64,000 nucleotides of DNA from Clostridia bacterium. Its GTDB lineage: Bacteria > Bacillota > Clostridia > TANB77 > CAG-508. Both the position numbers and the translations under genes were made by a program. The DNA lies in NCBI GenBank assembly GCA_017625465.1, contig JAGAKS010000016.1:83034-147033 (forward strand), read 5' to 3'. The notes beneath the pieces are model-generated. The model saw only the letters and a list, made by a program, of their open reading frames with translations. It was not told the origin of the DNA and searched no databases. Shown here piece after piece: positions 8,634 through 17,020 of the stretch (positions are counted from its first letter, which is position 1; each line of letters starts with the position of its first letter).

Positions 8634-10241
8634 TTATTTTTCTTCTTGTGCTTTTTCTTTTGAAATTTCTCTTTCTTGTGAATATAAAATAGATTCGCAT
8701 ATTGCAGTAGAAACAAATTTATCAAAAGCATCTCTTTTTTCGTTCCAATCGCCAAATTGGGATGAAACTAGAGCAGTTTTCAATTCATCTATTGTCTCAC
8801 GTTCTTCTTGAGAAGCTTCTTCAGAAATATTAAATATATCATCTTTGTTATTTTTATTACAATCAAATATCGATACTACACACAATTTTTTCATAATTTC
8901 TTGATATGAAGGAGAAATATTAAATCCATTCTTCTTCATTTCTTCTAAAAAGACATCTACTTGCTTACCATTTCCTTTTATTGATTGTGGCTCTATATCA
9001 TTTACTACACTAGTCTTTTCACCTAAATCAGAAAGAATAGAACCAAAGCTTTGATAATTATCTTTCAATTGATTCATTATATTTTGAACATCTTCTGGAT
9101 TTGTAATCAAATGATTATCTCTTAATAACTTACTTAGCGATACTGCTTGATTTATACTTGCCAAAAGTTGCTCATCTTCATGAAAATAAGTATAAGTATG
9201 TGTACCTGTTTTAATTCCTTCTCTTGCCATTAGTTCATAATATTGTTGAGCACTTTCATCATTCATCCAATTCCACATACCAACATCTTCAGCACGATAT
9301 CCTAATTGCGTCAAAAATGGTTGTGGAAATCCTAGCACATTTTCTCCTTCATAACCTAACACATGTGCTTTTGGATTAAAAATTTTTAATTTCTCAACTT
9401 CATTTTTAGGACACAAAATCCATGAGCGCTCTGTTAATTCTATACTTCCTCGTGTGAAAGTATCCATTGGTGCTGCTCGACCAATTTTTTCATCAGGTAT
9501 ATCATCAAAAGGAATTAAAATTGCATATTCGCAATCATCCCAAGAACCATACATATGTGATGATACTTCATCATTCATAGCCATATGAACAGTATCTCGT
9601 GCTGATTTAAAAGAATATTCATATTCAATTCCATTTATCGTAATGTTTTCTGTGGATTCTACATTAGCATCTTTTGCTGATTTTATCATATTAGCAGTTG
9701 GTGGGTACTTAGTTTTATGAACTCCTATTAATGATGATTTCGAAGAATAATCTCTTGGATGAGAAAACACACATTTATCTGCTTCAGAAAGTACGGGTTG
9801 AATACCATTACTCTCCAAAAGTTCTATCGCAGCTATGGGTGTAATTCCTATCTCATAAAGTGTTTTCGCTTTTTCTATTAAACTCATTTTTTCTCTAATT
9901 TCTCCAAGCTTTGCTTTTATTCCTGATTGTTCTAATTCATGTTCAACCCTTTTTTCTTCTTCGTCTAATTCGCTTTTAACTTTGCTAATTAATTTTGGAA
10001 GTTCTGAAAATCTTTTAGATTGTTCTTTAAATTTTTTATAATCATTTCTTCTTGTAAGCCATTTTTCTAAAAAAGAAAATTCGCCTCTTATAGTTATTCC
10101 GTTTGACTGTTCAAACTCAAGTTCAAATAATTCACTACGTAATGCAGCTAATCTTTGTTTAACAAATTTTTCATTTTCATCATATTGAACTTTTTGATTA
10201 TTTAATTCTTCTAATTTTATTTTTTTTACTTCGTCTATCAT
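8634..10241 (-). CDS. Unrecognised 535-aa protein with N-terminal coiled coil
   Basis: I do not recognise the family. Residues 1-125 are highly charged and heptad-like (coiled coil). Residues 150-320 look globular, with aromatic and His-rich stretches (HPRDYSSKSSLIGVHKTKYPP, TVHMAMNDEVSSHMYGSWDD, DTFTRGSIELTERSWILCP). The rest is helical and acidic. There is no signal peptide or membrane segment, so it is probably cytosolic. It follows a small gene by 12 bases in the same operon. The compact His/Asn/Arg pattern in the middle suggests an enzymatic or nucleotide-binding domain, but no function can be assigned. Confidence 0.8.
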   Translation of the reverse strand: MIDEVKKIKLEELNNQKVQYDENEKFVKQRLAALRSELFELEFEQSNGITIRGEFSFLEKWLTRRNDYKKFKEQSKRFSELPKLISKVKSELDEEEKRVEHELEQSGIKAKLGEIREKMSLIEKAKTLYEIGITPIAAIELLESNGIQPVLSEADKCVFSHPRDYSSKSSLIGVHKTKYPPTANMIKSAKDANVESTENITINGIEYEYSFKSARDTVHMAMNDEVSSHMYGSWDDCEYAILIPFDDIPDEKIGRAAPMDTFTRGSIELTERSWILCPKNEVEKLKIFNPKAHVLGYEGENVLGFPQPFLTQLGYRAEDVGMWNWMNDESAQQYYELMAREGIKTGTHTYTYFHEDEQLLASINQAVSLSKLLRDNHLITNPEDVQNIMNQLKDNYQSFGSILSDLGEKTSVVNDIEPQSIKGNGKQVDVFLEEMKKNGFNISPSYQEIMKKLCVVSIFDCNKNNKDDIFNISEEASQEERETIDELKTALVSSQFGDWNEKRDAFDKFVSTAICESILYSQEREISKEKAQEEK

Positions 10242-10253
10242 TTTCTATCTTCC

Positions 10254-10682
10254 TTAATCTGTTATATATTTTATATTAATATTATAAATTCCCTTTAAAT
10301 CCAAAGGATTTCTTAATATTATTCCAAACTTTTGATAACAAGCAATTTCATCAACATATATTTCTTTTATAAGATCATAAATGTTGCTCAATATAACACT
10401 CTCATCTGTAAACTTTAAATTTTTATATGGATTTATGCTTAAATCTAATTTATTATAACCTTTTAAATCAGGAATATAATCAGCCATTGTTTTTTGTTTT
10501 TTAAATATAATTAAATATTCTAATTTTCTATCATATTTTATATTAAAGTGTATTACTATTTCATCATCTTTTTTCTCTTCGATAAAATAAAATCTTAAAT
10601 TTTTATCAAAGTCATCATGAAATTTTAATGCACCTTTTTTTAGAATTTCTATTATTTTATCTATACTCTCTTCTTTGTTCAT
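10254..10682 (-). CDS. Unrecognised 142-aa protein cotranscribed with the 535-aa protein
   Basis: A small soluble alpha/beta protein, rich in Lys, Ile and Asp, with no motif I recognise. A GGGAG site precedes the ATG. The 12-base gap to the next gene indicates one transcript, so the two products may act together. Confidence 0.7.
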   Translation of the reverse strand: MNKEESIDKIIEILKKGALKFHDDFDKNLRFYFIEEKKDDEIVIHFNIKYDRKLEYLIIFKKQKTMADYIPDLKGYNKLDLSINPYKNLKFTDESVILSNIYDLIKEIYVDEIACYQKFGIILRNPLDLKGIYNINIKYITD

Positions 10683-10765
10683 TAGTTTTATTCTCCCTTA
10701 AATAGATTATTTATATTATATCTTTTAGATTATTTTTTTACAATATATATATATTTAAATTTTTA

Positions 10766-10798
10766 TACAAAAAAATCATAGCCAAGCTATGATTTTAT
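10766..10798. terminator. Bidirectional hairpin terminator
   Basis: Ten-base stem AAATCATAGC/GCTATGATTT (10773-10782 with 10786-10795) with a 3-base loop, A-rich on the left and T-rich on the right. It lies alone between the unknown operon and the toxin-like locus. A further hairpin CTGATA/TATCAG (about 10848-10866) follows. I see no gene from 10683 to 10910. Confidence 0.6.
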
Positions 10799-10910
10799 CT
10801 GGTGCATCTAAATAGTTATTTACAACTTTTTTGAATTTAATGGCGCTGATATATAGATTATCAGATTTTTAAACAAAAAGCAAAAATGCGAAAATTTGTT
10901 TTTGTTTCTA

Positions 10911-10939
10911 TTGATTTATACTAATGGGTATGATATACT
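10911..10939 (+). promoter_or_regulatory. Promoter of the toxin-like small gene
   Basis: TTGATT (10911-10916), 17 bases, TATACT (10934-10939). The predicted start, near 10946, lies at the beginning of the 12-base left inverted repeat. Confidence 0.7.
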
Positions 10940-11025
10940 TTCAAACATAGGAAATGAACATAGTAGTAGATATGTGTTACCACTGCACTTGATAACTTTT
11001 GTTATCAGAAAGTGAGGTGGTGTTT

Positions 11026-11139
11026 ATGAGTTTCATACTTTTTTTAATATATGCCTTAATGGTATCATCAACAATAAACGTAACCTTATTGACGATTTTA
11101 TACATAAAATATGTAAATTCAATTATAAATAAGGAATAA
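11026..11139 (+). CDS. 37-aa hydrophobic peptide, candidate type I toxin
   Basis: The ATG at 11026 has a strong GAGGTGG ribosome site (11014-11020) and is preceded by a hairpin GATAAC/GTTATC (10991-11006). The peptide begins MSFILFLIYALMVSS, is almost wholly hydrophobic up to a Tyr/Lys-containing tail, and ends INKE. Its size, single membrane helix, charged tail and strong ribosome site match holin-like and TxpA/BsrG-type type I toxins, although I cannot show homology. A promoter, 5'/3' pairing repeats and a convergent antisense RNA surround it. The minus-strand frame across the same bases is taken as chance. Confidence 0.65.
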   Translation: MSFILFLIYALMVSSTINVTLLTILYIKYVNSIINKE

Positions 11140-11234
11140 AAATAACAACACATTCCACTATGCCAATATTGCGAATGTGTTGTTATACTTTTATGTAGTG
11201 GTAACCGCATTCACTGCGGTTATTCATTTCCTAT
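11136..11234 (-). ncRNA. Predicted antisense RNA (candidate antitoxin) of about 99 nt
   Basis: A perfect promoter (TTGACA, 17 bases, TATAAT) points leftward, and transcription would start near 11234. The RNA would first form the hairpin 11202-11222 (eight pairs). It would end at a 14-pair hairpin (11142-11155 with 11173-11186) followed on the minus strand by TTTTTATT, a proper terminator. It would be fully complementary to the 3' end of the toxin-like mRNA, as RatA is to txpA. Confidence 0.65.
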
Positions 11235-11238
11235 ATTT

Positions 11239-11267
11239 ATTATACACAGATAATTAAAATTTGTCAA
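11239..11267 (-). promoter_or_regulatory. Consensus promoter of the antisense RNA
   Basis: On the minus strand: TTGACA (11262-11267), 17 bases, TATAAT (11239-11244), with TG ahead of the -10 box. The only element it can serve is the antisense RNA over the toxin-like gene. Confidence 0.8.
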
Positions 11268-11313
11268 ATAAATTATTACAAGTTTATATTTCGAGTCCCA
11301 CTCATATAACTAA

Positions 11314-11343
11314 AAAAAGAGTTCTCCTTCGAGAACTCTTTTA
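11314..11343 (-). terminator. Terminator of tRNA-Leu
   Basis: Minus-strand stem AAGAGTTCTC/GAGAACTCTT with a GAAG loop and seven T, immediately after the tRNA CCA end. Confidence 0.9.
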
Positions 11344-11426
11344 TGGTGCCGATGGTGGGACTCGAACCCACATGGTTTCCCGCACGATTTTGAGTCGTGT
11401 GCGTCTGCCAGTTCCGCCACATCGGC
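11344..11426 (-). tRNA. tRNA-Leu (anticodon CAA), CCA encoded
   Basis: Acceptor arms GCCGATG and CATCGGC pair. The anticodon stem CACGA/TCGTG closes a CTCAAAA loop (anticodon CAA, reading TTG). The T arm is GTGGG-TTCGAGT-CCCAC, a short class-II variable region is present, and the 3' CCA is in the DNA. An own terminator follows. Confidence 0.95.
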
Positions 11427-11506
11427 ATTACTTAATTATAATAGCATAAAAAAAATTATTTGTCTATATTTTTTTAATTTATTTTACTCTTTATCATAAA
11501 CGCAGG

Positions 11507-11531
11507 GAAAGCCAGGGGCTACCTGGCTTTC
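11507..11531 (-). terminator. Hairpin after the GNAT gene
   Basis: Nine-base GC-rich stem AAAGCCAGG/CCTGGCTTT (11508-11516 with 11522-11530). It lacks a clear T run, so termination is likely but not certain. Confidence 0.55.
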
Positions 11532-12028
11532 TAGTTCCTAACTTTGCGAAGATAAGATGTAGAAATTCGTTCTTTAAATCCCGATTCTTTCATCAAAGAT
11601 ATAGCTTCTGTAAACGCGCAAACATCGATAGTTTTTATTTGTGGCTGCATAAGTACCCAATCCGTCACTTGTTCTACTATTCGTTGTGACTGATATTGTT
11701 GGATAATGTTTAACCGTTCTAATTTCCACCGATTTTTCTGAATTTTAAAAAGTTTCGCAAATCCTATAATTTCAGTTTTTTCTTCAACAAGATATATTCT
11801 GTAATTGTTTAAATCTGCTAACTCTTCTTCATATTGTTCACGTGTTAAGATGGAATCTTCAAGGATTGAATTCATTGTTTCTTCATCAAACATGTCATTC
11901 TCTTCGCTATCCTGCTGAGGTTTTACTTCGCTTTCGAGTGATGCTGGATATAATACACTAATATCATCATCTTCGTAAAGCATTTTATATACCTCAAAGT
12001 CTTGTGGTGTTGCTAATCTAATCCGCAT
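11531..12028 (-). CDS. GNAT family N-acetyltransferase
   Basis: 165 residues. It opens MRIRLATPQDFEVYKMLY, the usual GNAT beta1-alpha1 start. An acidic insertion lies near residues 30-60, then YRIYLVEEKTEIIGFAKL (beta strands 2-3) and LERLNIIQQYQSQRIVEQ, the acetyl-CoA loop region (a degenerate Q/RxxGxG). The substrate is unknown. The base composition is less A+T-rich than neighbouring genes and it ends at a GC-rich hairpin, which may mean it was acquired by transfer. It lies between the tRNA-Leu and clpX as a separate unit. Confidence 0.75.
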   Translation of the reverse strand: MRIRLATPQDFEVYKMLYEDDDISVLYPASLESEVKPQQDSEENDMFDEETMNSILEDSILTREQYEEELADLNNYRIYLVEEKTEIIGFAKLFKIQKNRWKLERLNIIQQYQSQRIVEQVTDWVLMQPQIKTIDVCAFTEAISLMKESGFKERISTSYLRKVRN

Positions 12029-12084
12029 GTACTTTACCTCGACTTTCCTATTTTTTTACACCTTAAATTATATCACAGTTAACA

Positions 12085-12140
12085 TAAAAAATCAAATAAC
12101 CCTACATATCAAACCTTTAAGTTCAATATTTAGGGTTATA
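12085..12140 (-). terminator. Terminator of clpX
   Basis: Nine-pair stem ATAACCCTA/TAGGGTTAT (12096-12104 with 12131-12139), followed on the minus strand by a T-rich stretch. Confidence 0.7.
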
Positions 12141-12150
12141 TTTCTCTTTC

Positions 12151-13449
12151 TTATGCAGTTTCTTCGTTATTAGATTTTGATTTGGTTTTTTTGCGCATTT
12201 TAATTGGCTCTTTTTTCTTGTTTTCATCTATAACAATTTCTGGTGCAACTTTCTTTTCAACACATTCTCGTGTTATTGTACATTTTGTAATTTGCGGATT
12301 TGATGGAATATCGTACATAATATCTCTCATAATTTCTTCTATTATTGAACGAAGACCTCTTGCACCTGTATTTCTTTCTATTGCCTTATCTACTATAATT
12401 TCTAAAGCTTCAGGAGCAAATTCTAATTCTACTCCATCAAGTTCTACAAGTTTTTTGTATTGTTTTACTAAAGCATTTTTAGGTTTTGTTACAATTTCTA
12501 TTAAAGCTTCTCTAGTTAAACCTTCTAAAGTTGCAATTATTGGTAATCTACCAACAAACTCTGGTATCATACCAAATTTTAATAAATCTTGTGGCAACAA
12601 TTCTTTAAATATCTCTGTTTTATTTATATCTTTATTACTTTCGATAGTTGCTCCAAATCCTATAGATTTTTTGCCTAATCTGTCTTTGATAATATGCTCT
12701 AAACCTTCAAAAGCTCCTCCGCAAATAAATAATATATTTGTAGTATCAATTTGTAAGAACTCTTGATGTGGATGCTTTCTTCCACCTTGTGGTGGTACAG
12801 AAGCTTTTGTTCCTTCTATAATTTTAAGTAAAGCTTGTTGAACGCCTTCACCACTAACATCTCTAGTAATAGATGGGTTCTCAGATTTACGTGAAATTTT
12901 ATCAATTTCATCTATATATATAATTCCACGTTCTGCTTTTTCAATATCAAAATTAGCAGATTGTATTAATTTTAAAAGTATATTTTCAACATCCTCACCT
13001 ACATATCCAGCTTCTGTAAGTGTTGTAGCATCTGCTATTGCAAATGGAACATTTAACACCTTAGCTAGAGTTTGAGCAAGTAAAGTTTTTCCACAACCAG
13101 TTGGACCTAATAGTAATATGTTGCTTTTTTGAATTTCAACGTCATCCATTAAATCCAAATTATTTATTCTTTTATAATGATTATATACAGCAACAGAAAG
13201 TGTTTTTTTAGCTTCCTCTTGACCAATAACATATTCATCTAAAACTTTTTTTATTTCTGCTGGACTTGGTATATTATCTAATTCTTCAGCAGTAATTTCT
13301 TCAAAATTTTCTTCATCTATAATGTCTGTACATAAAGAAACACATTCATCACAAATAAATACTCCAGGACCTGCAATTATTTTTTTCACAGCTTCTTGTG
13401 GTTTGCCACAAAAAGAACAACGTACATTTTTATTATCGTTTTTTGCCAT
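12151..13449 (-). CDS. clpX: ATP-dependent Clp protease ATP-binding subunit ClpX
   Basis: 432 residues, full length. The N-terminal zinc domain has CSFCGK...CDECVSLC (residues 11-40). The AAA+ core has Walker A GPTGCGKT (near 115-122), Walker [10 protein letters not shown], and the RKHPHQEF and GFGA loop segments of ClpX. The C-terminal tail is extended and Lys-rich ([16 protein letters not shown]). It unfolds substrates, including ssrA-tagged proteins, for ClpP. It lies 17 bases downstream of clpP in the order tig, clpP, clpX, the usual Gram-positive arrangement. Confidence 0.97.
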   Translation of the reverse strand: MAKNDNKNVRCSFCGKPQEAVKKIIAGPGVFICDECVSLCTDIIDEENFEEITAEELDNIPSPAEIKKVLDEYVIGQEEAKKTLSVAVYNHYKRINNLDLMDDVEIQKSNILLLGPTGCGKTLLAQTLAKVLNVPFAIADATTLTEAGYVGEDVENILLKLIQSANFDIEKAERGIIYIDEIDKISRKSENPSITRDVSGEGVQQALLKIIEGTKASVPPQGGRKHPHQEFLQIDTTNILFICGGAFEGLEHIIKDRLGKKSIGFGATIESNKDINKTEIFKELLPQDLLKFGMIPEFVGRLPIIATLEGLTREALIEIVTKPKNALVKQYKKLVELDGVELEFAPEALEIIVDKAIERNTGARGLRSIIEEIMRDIMYDIPSNPQITKCTITRECVEKKVAPEIVIDENKKKEPIKMRKKTKSKSNNEETA

Positions 13450-13466
13450 TATTTCACCTCGATTTT

Positions 13467-14069
13467 TTAAGCTCTTTTATCTAATATTCCGTCTATTAAA
13501 CCATAAGCTAGCGCTTGTTCAGCTGTCATATAGTTATCTCTTTCAGTATCTTTTTCAATTGTTTCTAATGTTTGACCTGTTCTCTCGCTTAATAATTTAT
13601 TTAATTTTTCTCTTGTTCTAACCATATGTTCTGCATGTATTTTAATTTCTGTAGTTTGACCAGAAATTCCGCCACCACCGATTAATGGTTGGTGAATTAA
13701 AATCTCAGCATTTGGTGTAGCATATCTCTTTCCTTTTTCTCCAGAAGCCAAAAGTACAGCTCCCATACTTGCAGCCATCCCTACACAAATTGTAGATACT
13801 GGACATTTAATATAATTAATTGTGTCTACGATTGCCATTCCATCTGTAATAGATCCTCCTGGGCTGTTTATGTAAAGATGTATTTCTTTATCTGGGTCTT
13901 CTGACTCTAAAAATAGTAATTGTGCAACTACTAAACTAGCAGATGCTGGATTAACATCCTCTGCTAAAAATATAATTCTATCTTTTAATAATCTTGAAAA
14001 AATATCGTAAGATCTTTCTCCTCTACTTGTTTGTTCAATGACATAAGGTACTAAACTATTGTCTATCAT
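13467..14069 (-). CDS. clpP: ATP-dependent Clp protease proteolytic subunit ClpP
   Basis: 200 residues. The catalytic Ser lies in [14 protein letters not shown], the His in [10 protein letters not shown], and the Asp in the [16 protein letters not shown] region. [10 protein letters not shown] segment forms the oxyanion strand. Length and start (an AAAGGA site before ATG) are normal. The product is the tetradecameric serine protease that pairs with ClpX encoded next. Confidence 0.97.
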   Translation of the reverse strand: MIDNSLVPYVIEQTSRGERSYDIFSRLLKDRIIFLAEDVNPASASLVVAQLLFLESEDPDKEIHLYINSPGGSITDGMAIVDTINYIKCPVSTICVGMAASMGAVLLASGEKGKRYATPNAEILIHQPLIGGGGISGQTTEIKIHAEHMVRTREKLNKLLSERTGQTLETIEKDTERDNYMTAEQALAYGLIDGILDKRA

Positions 14070-14186
14070 TATTTATCAATCCTTTCGTTTATAAATATTT
14101 TATCAAAGTTTACTATATACTAAAAGTATCTTTTTTTCAATATCTTATATTAAAAAACTTTGTTTTTTCTTTCCTATTTTTCGACA

Positions 14187-14222
14187 AAAAAAGAGTATTC
14201 TAAAAATTGAATACTCTTTTAA
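14187..14222 (-). terminator. Terminator of tig
   Basis: Twelve-pair stem AAAAGAGTATTC/GAATACTCTTTT (14189-14200 with 14209-14220), with seven T after it on the minus strand. Confidence 0.85.
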
Positions 14223-14240
14223 GGTATATGAATAGACTAA

Positions 14241-15659
14241 TTATTCTGCTTTTTTAGTTGATTTCTTTGTAGTTGTTTTTTTAGCTGGTTCTTTTTCAGC
14301 TTTTTCAGTTTTTTCTTTAGCTGTTGTCTTTTTGGCAGAAGTTTTTGTAGCTTTTTCTTCTTTCTTTTCAGCTACTTCTTTAACTTTAGCATTATCTACT
14401 ATATAATTAATTGCTTTTTCAGATTTTAAACTTTCATTAATTCTTGTAATTAATTCTTCGTTAGACTTTAATTCTTCAGCATCTCTACCATACATTGTAG
14501 CTAATTCTTCAAGTTTATCTGTAACTTCTTTATCTTCTACTGTTAATTTAGCATCTTTATAAACTGCTTCTAGAACTAATTTCATTTTTGCAGAAGTTGT
14601 AGCTGCTTCTTTGTTATCATTTTTGAAATCTTCCATTGTTTTACCAATCATTTGAAGATATTGTTCAAATGTAACTCCTTGATATGATAATCTTCTGTTC
14701 ATATCATCAGCCATTCCTTCTAATTCTAATTCAATCATTCCTGATGGAATTTCTACTTCTGAATCATCTGAAACTGTTTTTACAGCTGTTTCTTCTAATT
14801 CACTTTTTGCTTTATTATCTTGTTCTTCTTGTAATTTTTTCTTTGTATCAGCTTTTAATTCTGCTAAAGTATCAAATTCACTAACATCTTTAGCAAATTC
14901 ATCATCTATTTTTGGTAATTCTTTGCTTTTAATTTCATGTAATGTAACTTTAAATACTGCATCTTGTCCAGCTAATTCTTTAGAAAAATATTCGTCTGGG
15001 AATTTAACTTTAACATCTTTTACTTCGTCGATTTTCATTCCTTCAACTTGATCTTCAAATCCAGGAATAAAAGAACCGCTTCCAAGTTCTAATTCATGAT
15101 TTTCTGCTGTTCCACCTTCAAATTTTTCTCCATTAACAGAACCTTCAAAATCGATAACTGCAACATCACCTTTTTTAGCTGCTCTATCTGTAACTGAAAC
15201 CATTCTAGCATTTCTTTCTGCCATACGGTTAATTTCGTTGTCAACTGCTTCATCTGTAACTGCATATACAGTTTTTTCTAAAGCAACACCTTTGTATTTA
15301 CCAAGTTTTACTTCTGGTTTTGTTTGAACAACAGCTGTAAAAATTAAATCTTTACCTTTACCAATTTGAACAACATCAATATCTGGTTTGCTAACTACTT
15401 CTAGTTTTTCTGATTTAATAGCTTCATCATAAACTTTTGGTACTACTTCGTTAAAAGCATCTTCAAAGAATATTTCTTCGCCATAAAATTTTTCAACTAT
15501 GTTCATTGGTGCTTTACCTTTTCTGAAACCAGGAATGTTGAAATATTTTGCATTTTTTGTGAAAACTGTTTTCATAGCTTCATCAAATACTTTTGCTTCA
15601 ACTGTAAATTCTAATTTCAATTCGTTTTTGTTTTCTGTCTTTTCAACTTTTACACTCAT
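14241..15659 (-). CDS. tig: Trigger factor (ribosome-associated chaperone and prolyl isomerase)
   Basis: About 472 residues. The N-terminal ribosome-binding domain carries the FRKGKAP signature (GFRKGKAPMNIVEKFYG, near residue 45). The FKBP-type PPIase domain is at about 150-235 (GDVAVIDFEGSVNGEKFEGG), then the helical C-domain. The last 40 residues are a Lys/Thr/Ala tail absent from most trigger factors. I use ATG at 15659 with a GGAGGAATATAAA site; the in-frame TTG at 15674 overlaps that site. It lies upstream of clpP with its own terminator between them, so it is transcribed separately. Confidence 0.95.
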   Translation of the reverse strand: MSVKVEKTENKNELKLEFTVEAKVFDEAMKTVFTKNAKYFNIPGFRKGKAPMNIVEKFYGEEIFFEDAFNEVVPKVYDEAIKSEKLEVVSKPDIDVVQIGKGKDLIFTAVVQTKPEVKLGKYKGVALEKTVYAVTDEAVDNEINRMAERNARMVSVTDRAAKKGDVAVIDFEGSVNGEKFEGGTAENHELELGSGSFIPGFEDQVEGMKIDEVKDVKVKFPDEYFSKELAGQDAVFKVTLHEIKSKELPKIDDEFAKDVSEFDTLAELKADTKKKLQEEQDNKAKSELEETAVKTVSDDSEVEIPSGMIELELEGMADDMNRRLSYQGVTFEQYLQMIGKTMEDFKNDNKEAATTSAKMKLVLEAVYKDAKLTVEDKEVTDKLEELATMYGRDAEELKSNEELITRINESLKSEKAINYIVDNAKVKEVAEKKEEKATKTSAKKTTAKEKTEKAEKEPAKKTTTKKSTKKAE

Positions 15660-15750
15660 TTTATATTCCTCCAAAATTATTATAAACTCTTTTAAACATA
15701 AGCCTTTATATTATATCACACTTTTATCAAAATGCAAGCCTTTTAAGACA

Positions 15751-15782
15751 AAAAAAGGTAAACCAAAACGGTTTACCTTAAA
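15751..15782 (-). terminator. Terminator of pfkA
   Basis: Ten-pair stem AAGGTAAACC/GGTTTACCTT (15755-15764 with 15770-15779), then T-rich on the minus strand. Confidence 0.8.
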
Positions 15783-15802
15783 AATATAAATAATTTTGTA
15801 TT

Positions 15803-16939
15803 TTAGTCTCCTAAGCACATACCTAAATCACGTGCAACGCGAACTAAATCATCATCCATTTTTATTTTTCTAATGTTACTTTCTTTAGTATTACCTGATG
15901 CAGCACCAACAACTTTATTGTTTCCAACTACATCTTCTAAAGAAACATATCCCATTTTTCCATCTTTGTATGTAACTAAAACATTGAAAATTCCTTCCAT
16001 AGCAAGTTCCATAGCTTTAGTACCATATTTTGTAGAAAGAATCCTATCGAATGCACTTGGTGTTCCGCCTCTTTGAACATAACCTAAAACCGTGTTTCTT
16101 GTAACCATTCCTGTTAAAGCTTCGATATCATTAGCTAATTTTTCTCCAATACCGCCAAGTCTGATATTGTCTAATCCAGAACCATCATTTAAGTTCTTTT
16201 TAATAACCATTTCTCCATCTTTTGGCATAGCACCTTCTGAAGCAACAACGATTGTAAATTCTTTTCCTCTGTTTCTTCTTTCGTTGATTTTTTCAACTAC
16301 TTTATTTATATCATAAGGAATTTCTGGAATTAAAGCAACATCTGCTCCACCAGCTATAGCTGATTCTAGAGCAATCCATCCAGCATATCTTCCCATAACT
16401 TCAAGTACCATTACTCTGTGATGTGATTCAGCAGTAGTATGTAATCTATCAATAGCTTCTGTAGCTACTGACACAGCTGTATTATATCCAAAAGTCATAT
16501 CTGTGTGTGCAACATCATTATCAATAGTTTTTGGAACACCAATAAAGTTTACTCCTTTTAAAGAGAAATCTCTACTAGATTTTTGTGTTCCATCTCCTCC
16601 TAAAGCAAATACACAGTCAAAGCCTGCATTTTTTATATTTTCAACACATTTATCTGATAAGTCTTTAAATTCTACACTTCCATCTTCGTTAACTACTTTA
16701 TAGTTAAATACATTTGTACTATTTGAAGTACCTATTATTGTACCACCTTTATGTAATAAACCAGATGCATTTGTAGCTAAATCTAATTTCACATAATTGT
16801 TTTCTAATAAACCTTTGTATCCTTCTATAAAACCATAGCACTCTATTCCGTTTGTTCTGGCAGTCTTTACGATTGCTCTTATTACGGCATTAAGTCCTGG
16901 TGCATCTCCGCCATTAGTTAATATTGCAACTTTTTTCAT
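15803..16939 (-). CDS. pfkA: 6-phosphofructokinase with mixed ATP/PPi-type active-site motifs
   Basis: 378 residues. Key motifs are GGDAPGLNAVIR at the start, GGDGTQ (glycine as in ATP enzymes), PKTIDNDV (lysine as in PPi-dependent and group III enzymes) and YAGWIALESAIAGGADVALIPE. It phosphorylates fructose 6-phosphate in glycolysis. The GGDG plus PKTIDND combination fits the mixed-substrate group III family, and ATP use is more likely than pyrophosphate. AAGGAGGA precedes the ATG. It appears to be a single-gene unit. Confidence 0.93.
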   Translation of the reverse strand: MKKVAILTNGGDAPGLNAVIRAIVKTARTNGIECYGFIEGYKGLLENNYVKLDLATNASGLLHKGGTIIGTSNSTNVFNYKVVNEDGSVEFKDLSDKCVENIKNAGFDCVFALGGDGTQKSSRDFSLKGVNFIGVPKTIDNDVAHTDMTFGYNTAVSVATEAIDRLHTTAESHHRVMVLEVMGRYAGWIALESAIAGGADVALIPEIPYDINKVVEKINERRNRGKEFTIVVASEGAMPKDGEMVIKKNLNDGSGLDNIRLGGIGEKLANDIEALTGMVTRNTVLGYVQRGGTPSAFDRILSTKYGTKAMELAMEGIFNVLVTYKDGKMGYVSLEDVVGNNKVVGAASGNTKESNIRKIKMDDDLVRVARDLGMCLGD

Positions 16940-17020
16940 ATATAATCCTCCTTAGATTACAAATCTTATTTTCAACAATGTAAATTATATATTTTTTAAA
17001 ATTCAAATACAAGCCTTTTT

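Larger units (their letters stand above)
10947..11234. repeat. Terminal inverted repeats enclosing the toxin-like locus
   Basis: ATAGGAAATGAA at 10947-10958 is repeated inverted at 11223-11234. Inside it, GTTACCACT at 10976-10984 pairs with AGTGGTAAC at 11197-11205 (12 pairs if one G-U is allowed). The ends of any transcript across the locus can therefore pair with each other. Confidence 0.85.

Noticed and set aside
10977-11210. A 77-codon minus-strand frame over the toxin-like gene
   Set aside because: It has no ribosome site and its sequence is dictated by the inverted repeats and hairpins; the small plus-strand ORF has a strong site.
11261-11449. A 62-codon plus-strand frame across the tRNA
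   Set aside because: It is the complement of tRNA-Leu and its terminator. Its residues such as GADGGTRTH are the familiar product of mis-translated tRNA.
12182-12766. A 194-codon plus-strand frame opposite clpX
   Set aside because: It is a shadow of clpX, with no ribosome site or family match.
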